In this document: in pieces, positions 49,201 through 62,310 of the stretch
How positions within the stretch are numbered: position 1 is the first letter of the stretch
Layout: each line of letters begins with the position of its first letter
DNA from: Ricordea florida
Taxonomy: Eukaryota; Cnidaria; Anthozoa; Corallimorpharia; Ricordeidae
Assembly: GCA_949710005.1 (NCBI GenBank)
Contig: OX453273.1
Location: 3,054,706-3,118,705, forward strand
Reading direction: 5' to 3'
DNA: 64,000 nucleotides
Made by a program: the position numbers and the translations under genes
Notes under the pieces: generated by a model
Databases searched by the model: none
Seen by the model: only the letters and a program-made list of their open reading frames with translations
What the model was told of the DNA's origin: nothing

Positions 49201-50034
49201 GATAACGAACGAAAAGCTTTGATTCACAAGTAGTGTTCAAAACACTTGTAACTACTTGTAGTAGAAAACGATATTAATGGATAGGCATTCGTAATGGAAA
49301 GAAACCCATTAAATGCCCCATCGAGGAAACCATTGTATTTCTCCGCAGGATCCCTGTGTATACAGAACCCTACCATGCAATGTCTTAATGTTTCTTAACA
49401 GTAAATTTCCGTCTGAAAATTCTGAACTGTCAGATAATAACACCACAAAAACCCAGCTCCCAGAAATTCACACACAGACAGTAGTGATTTCGACAAAAAG
49501 TTAGACTACTTGTCATTTAATTTAGAATCTCGGTTCAGCTTGGCTATAGGCATAAATCCGAATTTTATGTACAATATTACTGTGAAACACCCTGGTTCAA
49601 TTAAATAACGTCAAACACAGCCTTAAATACAAATCAATTGAACAAGGCTCGAGTACCAATTTTCATTTCTACATGACTGAGATTTCACTGGGTTCTTGAA
49701 CAAGAAACCAATTCCTATTCATTCCTTCTTCTGTACATATGATAAATTCTCCTTGAAGAGTTCTCCATTGGCAAAGTCACAATTTATATAGGTTTGTAAC
49801 TATCAATTTGGTAAACACGATATGTGTATTACAGTAAGAATTCATAGCTGGGAAATCTTATACCACTCTAGGCCGCCAGCCGTCGACCACAGTATGTACA
49901 TAATGTTAGTCTTTAAGTGATAATTCTCTCCTTGAATGAAAATTATAAACTTAAGATTTACTAGTTGAAGAGTTAAGTTTTTTATACTCTTTCAATTCCA
50001 AGCTTTTGAATGCTAGCAACATAAAAACGCCAGA
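43291..50034. other. Gene-poor intergenic DNA downstream of the Sp6-9-like gene
   Basis: About 6.7 kb with only short, motif-free frames (the longest about 87 codons, 47430-47693). A short (AATG)n tract lies at about 45616-45637. No canonical - strand AATAAA is visible in the kilobase after the Sp6-9 stop, so its 3' end is not placed. Confidence 0.4.
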
Positions 50035-51255
50035 CTAAGAAATACCGTTACTTTCGCCATTTTCAGACACACTACGCAGTCCCTCGTCATTCTGCCCACT
50101 GGATGCTTTTCCTTCATCCTTTTCGTCTTTCTCTGAGTCTACTTTTCTTATGGTGTCGTTATTGTGGGTTTTTACGTGCTTTGCCAAGTGATCGCTTCGC
50201 ATAAAGCGCTTGTTACAGATAGGGCAGGCAAATCTTTTCTCGCCTGTGTGAGTTCGAAGGTGTCGCTGCAGCTCGTCAGAACGAGTAAAGCGCTTGCCGC
50301 AAAACAACCAGTTACAAACGAAGGGTCTCTCGCCTGTGTGCCAACGGAGATGAGCTTTGAGATGTGACGTTTTGCCATAGACTTTACCACAGCCAGGTAT
50401 GTGACAAATATGCTGTGTTTTCTTCCTGAACGGTGCACCAGCGGCCGTTAGTCTTTCGTTGTCTTGGCAGTTGGGACAGTCGCACGTCGCACGACCCGTA
50501 TAACGTCGGGTCGCTCTAGCGGCTACGCTCTGTGTTGACGGCAATAAACCTGCCGTTCCAGGAAAGTAAGTAGGTCCATCTATGTACGTTGGAAGCGACG
50601 CTTTTAAGGGATCACTACTGAGGCAAGGAGGAGAAAGAAAGTGAGGATGACTAGCGACAGAGACGGAGGGCACACCAGCAGGAATAGGTAGACTTCCTGT
50701 GGAATATTCGTGCGGTAAACCAGTGAAATGGGTTAGTGTCGGGTGAAAAGAACTGCCAGAAACAGACGGATCTAGCCACGGCGGGTTGCCGTGTACCTCC
50801 CAGAAACTTGGCCTTACTGTTGCCTGTGAATGATGCTCAATAGGAGGCTTGTACCACGGCGAACCGTCATATGGATGAGTTGTCATACGCTGATACATGG
50901 ACGCCTCAACTGAGGCGGAATGAACGCGGCTAGCCGTGGCCATTGTTAAAGGATCTGTCAATGAATTGTGTCCTGTTGTGTAGTTAGGGTTGGATAGAAA
51001 TCCTTCGTGATTTTGCACACTCATTGCATCGCTAGCTGGCACGAAAGCCGACGGCAGATTTGTATACAACGCGCTGTCGGTCGGTCTTCCCCGTTGAAGG
51101 GGACTTTGCAATGATGCTGGTTGTTTCCAGTGGAAGAATCCTTTTGCCATAGTCACGTCGGCCACAGGTGGTGGAGTTTGCTGTCCGATTCTGCCGCAAG
51201 TCGCCGCTAGCATCGCAAGAGGTGTCAGTCTCGCCTTGACCGGTGTTCCCTGTTC
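50035..51255 (-). CDS. Sp6-9: Sp6-9-like transcription factor (Sp8/Sp9/buttonhead-related), main exon
   Basis: This exon follows a - strand acceptor (CTATTTCAG) and encodes 406 residues to the stop; its first codon is GAA in phase 0. It opens with the SP box [14 protein letters not shown] (exon residues 11-24), as in Sp8/Sp9. Then come WY and [13 protein letters not shown] motifs typical of Sp6-9 proteins, [14 protein letters not shown] with the Btd box (about 250-263), and three C2H2 fingers (about 284-306, 314-336 and 344-364) with helices [16 protein letters not shown] and RSDHLAKH. It should bind GC/GT boxes; relatives act in appendage and neural development. The true start lies in an upstream first exon, expected to be very short by comparison with Sp8/Sp9, that I could not place. 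The apparent ATG-like start at 51270 is intronic. Confidence 0.9.
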   Translation of the reverse strand, partial: EQGTPVKARLTPLAMLAATCGRIGQQTPPPVADVTMAKGFFHWKQPASLQSPLQRGRPTDSALYTNLPSAFVPASDAMSVQNHEGFLSNPNYTTGHNSLTDPLTMATASRVHSASVEASMYQRMTTHPYDGSPWYKPPIEHHSQATVRPSFWEVHGNPPWLDPSVSGSSFHPTLTHFTGLPHEYSTGSLPIPAGVPSVSVASHPHFLSPPCLSSDPLKASLPTYIDGPTYFPGTAGLLPSTQSVAARATRRYTGRATCDCPNCQDNERLTAAGAPFRKKTQHICHIPGCGKVYGKTSHLKAHLRWHTGERPFVCNWLFCGKRFTRSDELQRHLRTHTGEKRFACPICNKRFMRSDHLAKHVKTHNNDTIRKVDSEKDEKDEGKASSGQNDEGLRSVSENGESNGIS

Positions 51256-54200
51256 CTGAAATAGGTACAAGCAAACATGTACAGCGTAAAAGAGATCGTA
51301 TTAATAGCAAGCGGTGTAATCAGCTTATGTTGCTAATCAAATCACCCTAAATTCCTGTACAAATACAACGGAACAGACCTGAACCACTAACTCCCAGTTC
51401 ATCGAACGGTAACGAAGGCTTCTTCTAAATTTGTCGAGTGCCTATTTTGCTTTTTAATTTCGGAAACTGTTTTTCCGCCCCACGAGTTTGTACGGACTGT
51501 TGATTCAATTCAACCAAGACAGAGAGTACTAGCTCTTTTGAGATGCCGCCACTCTTAATCGCAGCCAATCAGCGTTGCGCTATGCTCTTTCATGACACAA
51601 TGTGATTGAATGATAGGGATTTGTTGATATATAATAAGTTTCTCCAAATGGAACTATTATACTAAACCAATCCTTACCAACAATACAAAGGAATCTATCG
51701 ACAACTGCCGGTAAAGTAGACATGCTCTTCACGAGGGCAAAATGTCTACAATTATAAATACTTAGAAAATTTTACACCTGTACCAGAAGCGAAAATAAAA
51801 CTACGCCAGTTTCCTGAGGTAGCTCCACTTCACACCTCTCGATTGGAATCGGAAGCTTTAATTGTTTCAATTGCAAATCCCTCCTAGTCAAGCGCAAGTT
51901 TCACAGATCGACCCGGGTCGCTCGCTCGCTCGCTTGTTCGCTCGCGCGAAACCCTAACTTCACAAGTGCGTCATGCGATCTCGGTGGGAAAGTTTATTAG
52001 GAAACCAACTGGCGATGTTTAGCTGTAAGAAAATCCTCTCTGGAAGAACTTGTGGGTGGCACTTTAGAGTTCGGGGGCGTTTGAAGGATGTTCAAATGGG
52101 CGGTCGAGGGTTGATCGCTAAATATGACGGCTTAAAAACGTTGAACTTTTTTAAACCAGCGGGCTGTATACATCTTGTAAGAATGGATTTAGTTCTGGCG
52201 TCAAAAGAAAAAAAATTAGGTAAACATGCATATATCTGAACCAAACGTTCAGCCGTATTATGTCAATTGCTGGAAATTCTCTGAACTGAAGTTAATCGCT
52301 TGAAAATTAATCGAGGACGATGAGTTCAATCGGCCGCTTGTATTGAGAGCAGATTTCAAGCCGTCAGAATTAATTGTTTGGAAAGTACAAAGCTATTAAC
52401 AGCCATTTCGAATGCTGGTTGCTTTGAAGTTTGGTGAATTTGTGTTCAGTTACTCGAAGTTTATTTTCAGAGAGATATACTGTCGTTTTAACAAATGACT
52501 GAATTTTCACAGACAAGGCTGTAATGTCTATCTGCGGGGTTTCTAGATAGATTACAAGTTTCTAATGAGTTTGTATAGTGGCAAATGTTTCAACTCACTA
52601 TGTGGTGATTTAAACCGCGTAGCCTGCTGAGTAACTTTTCTCCAAAGATACATTGTAATCACAATCAATCATGTTGTTTATGCCGTGTTTTATTCACACG
52701 GCTATAAACCATCAAGCGTCCATGATATTAGTTCATATCAGACTCTTTCAGTAAAGTCGAGACGTCTTCAACTAGGCGAAGTTTTAGGTAACCGCTGTTC
52801 AGCTTTTAATGGCACACTATGGAGTACTTTCAAAAACAACATTGGAAACGCTCTTTGAACCCACGACTGCGTGAGCTCGCTTATCGTTCGGACACCCCCG
52901 TGTTTGCCGGTTACACGACGTTTATATTTCGTTACTCCGGCGTAGTGACCGACATGCCGGAGATGACTTTGTACGTTGTAATCGTTAAATGAATACCATT
53001 GTTGACCTAGGTTATAAATCCTAAAGCGGTGAATGGCAGGTTTCGCCGGTCTTTTTGCATTACAAACTTTGAAGAGCTCGTTTAAAATATAAAGCATTAC
53101 ATTGACCGGTTGATACACGATTCATACCTGAAGGTTGATCAAAGGAGGCCCGCCAACTGAATGAAAGCAGTGATTTAGAACCGCTGAACGTTATTTAAAC
53201 GGATGAAATTCTTTGCCACCCCTTGTGTACTTTTCTCCGTCCTTTCTTTGCCCTTGTCGAGTTGTGTTTGCCTTTTGGCTTAGCAGCTTCCACGTTGAGC
53301 ACACACACCGGGGAAATATTGAGTTTTCAGGCGTGGTTTGTGAAATTATCGATGGCCTTAAAAACTGATAGATTTAATTAGATCCCTTTTGATGTACCGC
53401 TGCTGATTGATAGCTTGGCTCTGTAAGCGCGGCATCATCTTGTCCACTCATAATAAATCACACCTACAATTTAAATGTGCGATAAGAAATACAGCTGCAG
53501 TTCTGCATTTAATCGAACAGTTCATTGTCCGGCAGAAGAGCGGAGATGCATAATAAAGAACTCGATTTAAGGTCAACTTGCCTTAGGCCCCGACTATAAG
53601 TGTTAATTATAGGGAATGGTAAAAAGTCTTCTAGCTACGCTCATATTACCGGCTTGTTCAAATTTGAGTGCAAATTGCACCGATACGCCCCCACTTCATT
53701 CGCATTTGACAGTCACCGATTAAACTACAGCGCTCAGATTGTCTCACGCTTTTAGTAGTGTTTATCCGCGCCAGTAGATTCCGCCTCGCCAGTGCTTATT
53801 TTGGAGCACAGTTTGTTCCCAGCGGCACCATTCCTCGCCGCCGTCTTTGACTGGTTCTATATTGTTTTCAGAAGTTTTCGTCTGTCAGGTGTGATAAAGA
53901 TCTGGAGTAAATTAAATTTGCCTGTTTGTGTATCTTGCGATAGGACTGGGATATAATGCACTGGGCTCTTGTCACTAAAGCTCTGCGTTGGTAAGGGTAA
54001 TAGCTTGGCGTTGCCTTAACAAGATATCTTTTAAATTGGAAGGGTAAACGCTTCTATTTACATAACATTTTGTACGTGTTAATAGACTTGTTTATATTAA
54101 GAATGTTTACATTCAAGAGACGCCACAAGCATCCATGTTAATGGAGTTAGGGAACACATTTGGCTTTGGGCTGTTTGAATTTACAAATATTCTGCCAGAA

Positions 54201-56504
54201 CGATTCTGTAGTTTGTATGAGCTACGAAAATTCGCTTGTAACAGCCAGCAATGAGAAACCATTCTGGTGTCGGCTTAATAGAAAGGCACCAAGTACTTCT
54301 ATTGTTCAACCCTTATTCAAACTCTCGCTTTTTGAAAGAATAGGAGCGATTTCAACTTAAGCCCCAGAATTGAATTGAATCTTTCCAATCTACGCTAAAA
54401 GGTGTGTTCATGAATTAAACATTTGCTTTTACAGCACGTGGACCTTTAACAGCCGATTATCTCGGTAACTTCCACTTGGCAGAATCGAGGCTTTCAAAAC
54501 AATTGCTCTAATTAAATGAAGAACGCCTAGCGTTATGTTTATTTGCTTTTCTGTTAACTCGTGAAATGTGTCAGCGAGAGTTCATCTGGCCAAACTACAG
54601 AAAAATCACATCTCCTGCTGTGATGTGACAATATTTCTCTCTTCGTCCTAAAGCCGTGAATACAAGATCACCATGTGAGCCGATTGTATCGACCCAGCGA
54701 AAGAATTCTACTGTTACTCTTTCGCCTTAGATTTTCTGATCCTGCCCCTTAAAGAAAACCCCGCTCGTGGTCTTGTTGCTCCCCATTACTGCATTAAACC
54801 GATTTTTATTTACTGAAACGTTCTTTTAAAAGAACGTGTTTAAGCCGCTTTCAATTTCCATCTGTCGAGATTGCTTTCAACTCGGGATGGTAAACAAAAA
54901 GAAGGGATTTCTAGTGAATTGTGCGTGCCGGTTAATTCATCATTGTCTAAGCTTTGTTGAATGAGATAGTATTTCTAGTTGGCGCGCGGAGGGGCAGACC
55001 TGATGCCTAACTGGAAGAAAAAAATACCAAAAAAAAACAAAGCTGTCATCAAAACTTTAACCCAATTAAACCTGATTTTATGTGTGTAGTAATGATCTTT
55101 CTTGCGTGCCTTTGGAAAACGGTGGTATTTAAACCAGGTAACACGGCTTCGTTTTGGATAAACCAATTGTTTTCGCCTTTGTTGGTTTGTCAATGGACGG
55201 GCACCCTGCCGAGCCTCTGTGAAACTGAGAAAGAGGACAGTTGGTCTTACAAAAGAAAGTGAGTTTTAATTTTCTATCCACGCGTGATCAATCTGCGACA
55301 GAAATCTCAAAATGCTGTCAATACTGTGCAGATAAAACATGCTTTTACGCGCAAATGCAAAATGAATACGCCATCACTTACTAAAAAGTGTTTTGGCGGA
55401 ATTAACTGAAACACAACTGCAGATTGGTTGTGTTTGATTTGTTGATTGTAAAGGAAACCAGTTTTTCTGAACAATGAGACCGGAAGAAGTGTTTGTTGCT
55501 AACAATGGAGTGAAAGATCGAGTGTTGTTTCACCTGACAGTGCTACAAACTGCTGTTTTTTGTTTATTTTTTAATTAACAGTGTATTTGCGTTTGATTTG
55601 TTCTCATCCACTTGATGTCAAGAAAGGAACAGATTTCTAGCTGACTGTCCTCACTTGAGCCTAATCGACCGATGATTCTTGAGTGAGTCTAGAAAAACAA
55701 GACCATCTGTTACAAGGAAACTTCAGTGAAGGAAAAGTTTGGGCCAGATTTTGAAACAAACTGCAAGACATTAGTTTCAACAAACAGTCGTTTCTTCTTA
55801 TTATCAGAGTTTTAACATGTGAAAGAAATAATTTGCATCGCGGGAATTAAAGTCATGTCCTTGTACGAATTACATGACTTGTTCTCTTTTTAAGACAAAT
55901 CTTTTTAATAGAACAACCTTTTGTTTGTTATAAAGACACACTTCACTACAACAGGCACCTGCTCGTCTTAAACTTTCCTATTGTTCAAGAATTTCGCACA
56001 TCGCTTGCGGCAAGGGCCTTTTTCTACCCAGTTAACATATGGCAGTTGGACGTTAGTAAACGTTGTTTTTCACATGGCCATGGTTATCCAAGATCCTGTT
56101 CTGTTTCCTCTTCTCGTCGCGTGTTCAAAGTGCATGTTTAGTGGTGGATCTCAGTGTCACACCACCAGTTGTAACATCATGGAATGTCACCCTATTCTGT
56201 GAAGTTGCTTGTTAACTTCGACAGCTCGATGCTTGTCAAACACTCTGCCCGTATCACGTATTTTGTCAATGGGAGGAGAATCATGACCTCCCGCCCTCGA
56301 ATCGAAAAGCTTTAACTTTTTGCTTGCCTAAGAGACTACGGGAAAAATCAGGTCTCTCTTAAACCCGTCTACAACTTTGGTTAACGCTTAATTTATACAA
56401 ACTTAAGCGAAATCTTTTGTTTTTGGATGAAACCATGTAGTGTGATTTTTATTTTGAAAGGAATTGAACATCATTTTCGTACTGTGTTATATTAAAACTT
56501 TTCA
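51256..56504. other. Upstream region of the Sp6-9-like gene, no further gene recognised
   Basis: The first exon and promoter of the Sp6-9-like gene should lie here or further right. One candidate start (ATG on the - strand within 51706-51726, followed by a strong GGTAAGG donor) fails because the splice phase would not match. A short GCTC-rich tract lies near 51912-51948. A 116-codon - strand frame (52768-53118) has no motif. Confidence 0.4.
53137..53145 (-). promoter_or_regulatory. Candidate TCF/LEF site upstream of the Sp6-9-like gene
   Basis: GATCAAAGG (CCTTTGATC on the - strand) is an exact TCF/LEF consensus about 1.9 kb upstream of the main exon. Sp6-9 genes are linked to Wnt signalling in other animals. 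A single site is weak evidence. Confidence 0.2.
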
Positions 56505-56515
56505 ATATATATATA

Positions 56516-56557
<42 letters not shown>
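56505..56557. repeat. (AT)n microsatellite
   Basis: About 50 bp of AT repeats with one TTCAT interruption, directly before a perfect palindrome. Confidence 0.85.
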
Positions 56558-56559
<2 letters not shown>

Positions 56560-56569
56560 GGACGTAAGT

Positions 56570-56641
56570 AAAATGGACGTAAGTAGAATATCAGTATATA
56601 TATATATATATATATACTGATATTCTACTTACGTCCATTTT
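56570..56641. repeat. Perfect 72-bp palindrome
   Basis: Two 36-bp arms with no spacer: AAAATGGACGTAAGTAGAAT then ATCAGTATATATATAT, followed by the exact inverse. The arm start AATGGACGTAAGT is also present once more just upstream (56557-56569). The AT-rich centre would extrude easily as a cruciform. Confidence 0.85.
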
Positions 56642-59600
56642 GTTGTAAACTTGAAAAGGATAAAAAAGCAGCTGCATTAGTTTTTCTTCGGTTGTTTTCT
56701 CTTTACAATAAAAAAAGTGTTGACCGCCAAATTGAAGGTTGAAAGCCTTTTAGAAGTTTGAGCTGGCGCTCTCCTCCCGAAAGCCGCTCTATAAAGCTAG
56801 TGAACGCGAGTGCTGTTTAAAAGATTACCTCAAGAAAAGACCCACTTAAGCTAGTGCTATTCGTAAACTTAATTTGAGCGAGGCTTAATTTGCGCCATCT
56901 TTTGATACAGCAAAGCCGCCGAAACACCATTAGTTCAGTCCCACCTGTTTGTTTTTAAGCTACAAGTGAATTAAAACTCGCAGGACACCAATATAAACAG
57001 CACTTAACAATCTCGACACGCAGTCTTTACAAAACTTAAGCTCGTACTGGAGAATATGAATTCCGTGTTAAGTGAAATTTTCTAAGCACGCTCAAGTTAA
57101 AATTAATATAAATACATTCTCTTTAATGTGTTAATGATGTATATAAAACTAATGAAGTCATTGGTTTTGATTCCTTGCAGAAGAAACCAATGAATTACTC
57201 AGTGGGTTTTCCTCGTGGTTCTGGGCGAAAAGACCTTTCTTACAAAATAAACCGTAAAGATACTTGGGAAGAAAGTTTCAGTTTTTGACCCTTATTTTCA
57301 ATGCAATGTTTACAAGAAAACCTATGTGTTTTGTTATTTAATGCAAACCTTATGAATACTTCTAAATTATTGTTGCTTCTTTCAACAACGCAGCAAACAA
57401 TGATTCTTTAAAATTCGAGAAGCTGAAACCTTCAGTTTGGACTTTAGTAGACGCTAATTTTATTTAACCAATTTCAGCCATGCAGCCAGTAAAAACGTAG
57501 CTAATATATAAAGTCGCAAAATGCAAATAAGCCTAACTGACAAAACGCCACATGCGAAATAAGTGAAATCAGATACTTTCGCTTTTAAAATGAAAGACCG
57601 GAGGCATGGTGGCAGCTTAGAAAAATCCGGTTGTAACAGGTGCTTTGGTAAAAGCGTTACATGACTAAATGATTCAGCCCGGGAGGAAAATTCCACGAAA
57701 GAGTTGAACCGTCGATAACACGATATGTTTTACCCAATTATTACAGAGATTGTTTTGTGACCGAGCGTGTACTCTATGATTTTTGTAGCAAGTTTGCTTG
57801 TTATGTCATGCAAGTTAATGCTGCCTCGAAACATTCAGGTTAAGGGGAAAACAAAACGTTTTCAAGAAGCTTGAGTTCACGTTGTTTTTGTTTGTTGTTA
57901 TGGTTTTGTTCATGCGATCGCGAGGCTGGGAGAAAGAATGCCGTAGTTGTTAGTCAACAAAAACGTATGCACTTTATGAATTCACGCATTTACACTAACA
58001 AACCGAGAAACCAAGGATTCCGTGGAGCAAAACGTTCAAACTTTCATGTATAAAACCTTTTGTTTTGAAAGTGATGTAAGGTATATCTTCAAATTCTTTT
58101 GCTTAATAAATTCTTTGGTGGGTGGAGAGGAAGACAAAACACTACACCAAAAGTTAACTTTGTGAGTTCATATTACTTCGACAAATGAGTAAAGAAAGGA
58201 ATCGGCTCCTCCCTAAAAGCTGCATACAAAAATATGATGCTTCCCGGAGTAGAAGTAGTGTTATGTAAACTAATAAACGATGGTTGGTATAGAAGAACAA
58301 GAACTGAAATCGTCTAACAGAAAAGATGTTTGTGTTAAGACTTAAGATCTTAAGGTAAGAACTGACCGAGCTCCTGGTTCCTAATTACCGTTCCTGTTCA
58401 AGCGGTCACAGCGGGCCAGTCCCAGCCAAGGTAGGAGTTCTGAAGGAATTTCAAAGCTTTCAAAATCGTCTGGATATATCAAAATCGGTTGCCCCTCCTT
58501 ACCTTGAAGGAGGTGTTGGTCCCAAAGTCGTCAACTTGCTGGTTGGAACTGCCGATTACCCTCTGGGACAAAAGAGATACTTTTGACTTGTACCTACCAA
58601 GCCACGCCCCTTCTCGTACCCGTCTGTCACTCATACATCATTAGACTTGTCTCAAGCACCGAATGGCGGTAAGAAATGAGACGCTTAGAATGTTTTGGGC
58701 AGGTTCTTGTAACTCAAGTGTCTTGAGAAGTTGATTGATTTGCTCACGCAATCGTAAAGAAACACAATTAGTTTTTTCCTGCCCCGCGTCAAGCTGGCTA
58801 CTAGAACAACTGGAGAGAGATTTCACTGAGGATGACGTCAGACTTAGAGGCATTAAAACAAGTGCGCAAGACCTTAACAATTCAAGTCGAATGAGCTTCC
58901 AATGTTTTGCGGAGAGTAAGAGACTTCTCAGAGCAATAAATTTTTTTCCCCGTACAAAGTTTACAAACATTGTCTCGGTTCAAAAGCGAGATAGTGTTGT
59001 GTCAAATCATTATTTATTGGTCTTGTACACAAAAATAAACTAACTTTGAACAGAGCAAAACAAAGTCATGTCTTAAAGATTAATCAAGTGTCAAGTAGGG
59101 GGACGTATAGTTGGTGTGGTATACACTGGGATGCGGGTCTGTTACCAATCTCATCCCTGTTCCTCCCTCTTGCGAAAAAATTGTCTTTATAATAAGCGGA
59201 ACAAATTTAACAATCAGTAGAAAGTGGATTCTGGCAAACATAAGAGAGGTTGTGAACTTCAAATCGGTTAAACGGTGTTCTCTTAGATTTCTACCTAAAA
59301 GCAGGTTTTTTTAGGTGTGCGGCATCTCACTCAATGCGTCGTACATCTCGACTATTTACGGGTGTCAACACTGAGCCATGCAAATGGAATTCTTCTCTGA
59401 ACGCTCAAACCAATGGTCCGGAAATCGTTCGGTGACCTTTATCGGCTCATAATAGGACGAATAACGAGGGTTGCTTCAGTTTATAGCAGGGTGATCGTAA
59501 AGTGAGTAAGTATGAAGTTTATGGAATACCGTCTTTTTTGAGGCAATGATTTTTAAGCCGAGAAAACATACTCAGTCAAATTGTGTTACATATTTTGCTC

Positions 59601-61598
59601 CATATTGAGCAATGTTTTACAATGGAAGATTTTCCGACGCTGTCTTCATTCTCATTATTCCTCATGCTGAAATTATGCATGTAGTCTGATTCTAGTACTA
59701 TACACTGTGACATTTCTGTGAATCCGTAATCAAATTTTACTCTTGCGATATCATTGCGGTTCAATATCCCACATTGAATAACCTGACCAATATTGCGGGT
59801 TCGTATAACTAAATTGAAAACTTCCGCTTATTTAAATGTTTCGCAATGAAATCTGCCGGTTTTATTTATCTGGATCTTTCCTTCTACTGCCAAAAGTGTT
59901 TCTTTTGCCCTCGAACATCGAAGAAAAGACAAGAAAAATCAATTTCACCCCTCATAAAATGATAAAGTTTTGTTTAATTTTTTGGAAATTATCAAGGTCA
60001 CGTTTGGTAGGTATAATCGGATACATAACTTTATTATTGCTAGTTTAGAAACTATAACGTGAAAATTTGTTTATTTTGCGATATTTGTGTTCAGCGTGGA
60101 TATAAGTGCTTTTAATATTTTTCCGTGAGTCGACCGAAGATTGCGAAATCGGAAAATTTCGACTCGAAATATTTTATGTATTCGTGCGTCATCAACCTTG
60201 AAATGTCCTAATCATAACTGGGAAGAGAATTATCGTCCAATTACTTTCCGAGTTTCATGAAATACAGAGTCAGGTTGAAAATATGAGACTAACTTAAAAT
60301 TTGTTAATTAGAATATTTAAATGATGAAGTCAGACATCCTTGTTAACGAACAAGTACAATTCATTCAGTTTCTTAAAAATATTAAGCTGGGCTAGTGAAT
60401 AAAACTTTGTGAACAAATGGTAAACGTTTAGGCCTATTCCAGCCATTTGTATTAAAAGCAGCTGGCTTTAAAGGACAGATGACTTTCCGTTCATTTTAAG
60501 TGTGTGGTTTTGGTATTCATTACGGAACCAACCCATCCCAGTTCTTTGAGTGAAACTTCTGTTCAAAGAAATTGTACTTTCAATAATTAATAGTCACCGA
60601 ATAGCCAAGAAAATATCTTAATGGCTACAAACAAAAGGCGCCAAAGGCCTGCTTAAGTCATTATCAAATGTCCTCCATAAAACAACGGAACCTTTAGAAA
60701 TATGGCTGTACCTGTCGGTTCTATAAATAGACTCTAAACTACACCGCAATTGAAGGTTCTTGGAGTTTATAAGAAGTTGAAGAACTTAATAAAAAGCCAC
60801 CAACTACAACAAACTTGTTGCCGTCAGAATCTATAAAGTTGACGGCCATTGCTATTAGAAATGATTATTTCTCAGAGTGAAACCTAACTTCAGACAGCAA
60901 TGGGAAAGTGCTATATCTATACTATTCAGGACGTTTTTCTGCTAAACAAGAGGCCTGTAGGAGAATGTTATTCTGTTATTTCGCCTTTAATTAATGTCTA
61001 AGACCTTATAGAATTCAGTAATGGATGTTCCGTGTAAACAATCTTGCAATTTGTACCCTGGAAAAGGCAAGGTTTCGTCTAATTAAGGACAAGAATTCTT
61101 GTCCATAGCCGCAGTTCACTTCTAGATCTGAAAAACAATATTTTTTAAAACACTCCAATGATAAGCCAGTTATTTCAATTTTTTTTTCTGGGATTTTGTG
61201 GTGTTCTTTATTCTTTGAAAATTAAAGAATTTCCGAGGTTTTTATAGTTATTTTGTCACCACAACTGTCTTCACTTATTTAATTAAACGATCTGACTGAC
61301 AGAATTGAAACCGCTTGGCCAATCAGACTCAGCCATTTTTGAATCACGGCGACAAGGAACGCGGACGCAGAAAACCACTTACATCTATGATTGACCGCCG
61401 CTGACTGTTGTTCAGTTAGTACTTCGGCCTCATCAACTATCACCCCATGGAAATCTCGAGCTCATAATCTAATTGTTAAGTGTGATCAGCTGGTATTAAT
61501 ATCTCAGTTCGACCCCGCATCTTGTTCATTGAGCAAGTTCACTCTTTCACTCACGCTCGCTCACTTGTATACTTTACCTCCATATTACTCTGCGTAAG
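56642..61598. other. Intergenic DNA, no gene recognised
   Basis: About 5 kb of AT-rich sequence. Overlapping frames on both strands at 58641-59043 (102-109 codons) have no recognisable domain and no clear splice signals, so they are not called. Confidence 0.4.
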
Positions 61599-61635
61599 CT
61601 CGTTCCCAGGGAAGAGGAAAGACCCTGGGAACGAG
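61599..61635. repeat. Short inverted repeat related to the 982-1075 element
   Basis: CTCGTTCCCAGGG (61599-61611) and its exact inverse (61623-61635) flank an 11-bp centre. The arms equal the outer part of the 42-bp arms of the element at 982-1075. No 9-bp flanking duplication is evident, so it may be a related but distinct short element. Confidence 0.6.
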
Positions 61636-61748
61636 GTTGACCCTATTTCAGGTAATTGACAAAATTTCACCTTGGTGGTTATGGTATGATCATGATGGAA
61701 TACCATTAAGAACAACGACCAAGACATTTATGTTCAAGACCATCTGTT

Positions 61749-61864
61749 GTTACCCTGGGTCCCGGAGGTTTTTTTTCTTGAAATTTTTCTTCGGGAAAGA
61801 GAGAGCAACGGCGACGACGGTTCTCAGCGCGACGAGGAGAGAGAGGGAAAAACCTCTGGTTACC
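61749..61864. repeat. Imperfect inverted repeat (MITE-like)
   Basis: GTTACCCTGGGTCCCGGAGG followed by TTTTT at the left, and AAAAACCTCTGGTTACC at the right, form an imperfect inverted pair of about 17-25 bp around a purine-rich, GA-repetitive centre. The target duplication is unclear. Confidence 0.5.
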
Positions 61865-62188
61865 TTGGCTTCAAATATCACTTTCATGCAGACGACAGGG
61901 TCGGGATCTGACCCTCGGGCGTTGATTGATTGGGATTTTTACAAACACGCAAACCGATTTGATTGGTTTGTTTAATTGTAACTACCAATTGGACGCTGAG
62001 GATTTTCACACCCCATTTCTTAAGTAAATTTTGCCTCTCTCTACCAGGGACGAAAATTGTTTGTATACTGCACTCGCAAAAACATTTGCACGGGATCAAG
62101 GCACGTAAAGGCACGCCATATTTCGAGATTTTAAGTCGCTCATTCCTCTTCAATTCCAGGAGGCTACTGACTATACTTACCATAGACA

Positions 62189-62260
62189 GACCGGTTAGCT
62201 CAGTTGGTAGAGCACCGTACTACCGTGCGGGAGGTTGCGGGCTCAAAGCCCGGCCGGACC
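62189..62260 (+). ncRNA. tRNA-like head of the SINE (pol III promoter)
   Basis: Box A (TTAGCTCAGTTGGTAGAGCA) is canonical and the acceptor stem GACCGGT/GCCGGAC pairs apart from one mismatch and a wobble. The T-loop CTCAAAG departs from the usual TTCGAAT, so box B is altered. Continuation into a SINE body shows that this is not a stand-alone tRNA gene. Confidence 0.6.
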
Positions 62261-62276
62261 AACACTCAGGGTCTTA

Positions 62277-62310
<34 letters not shown>

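Noticed and set aside
51680..51726. Candidate first exon of the Sp6-9 gene on the - strand with a strong GGTAAGG donor
   Set aside because: The splice phase would be 1, while the main exon needs phase 0, so the reading frame would break.
58641..59043. Overlapping 102- and 109-codon frames on opposite strands
   Set aside because: No recognisable domain, no supporting splice or start context; antisense frames of similar length suggest compositional chance.
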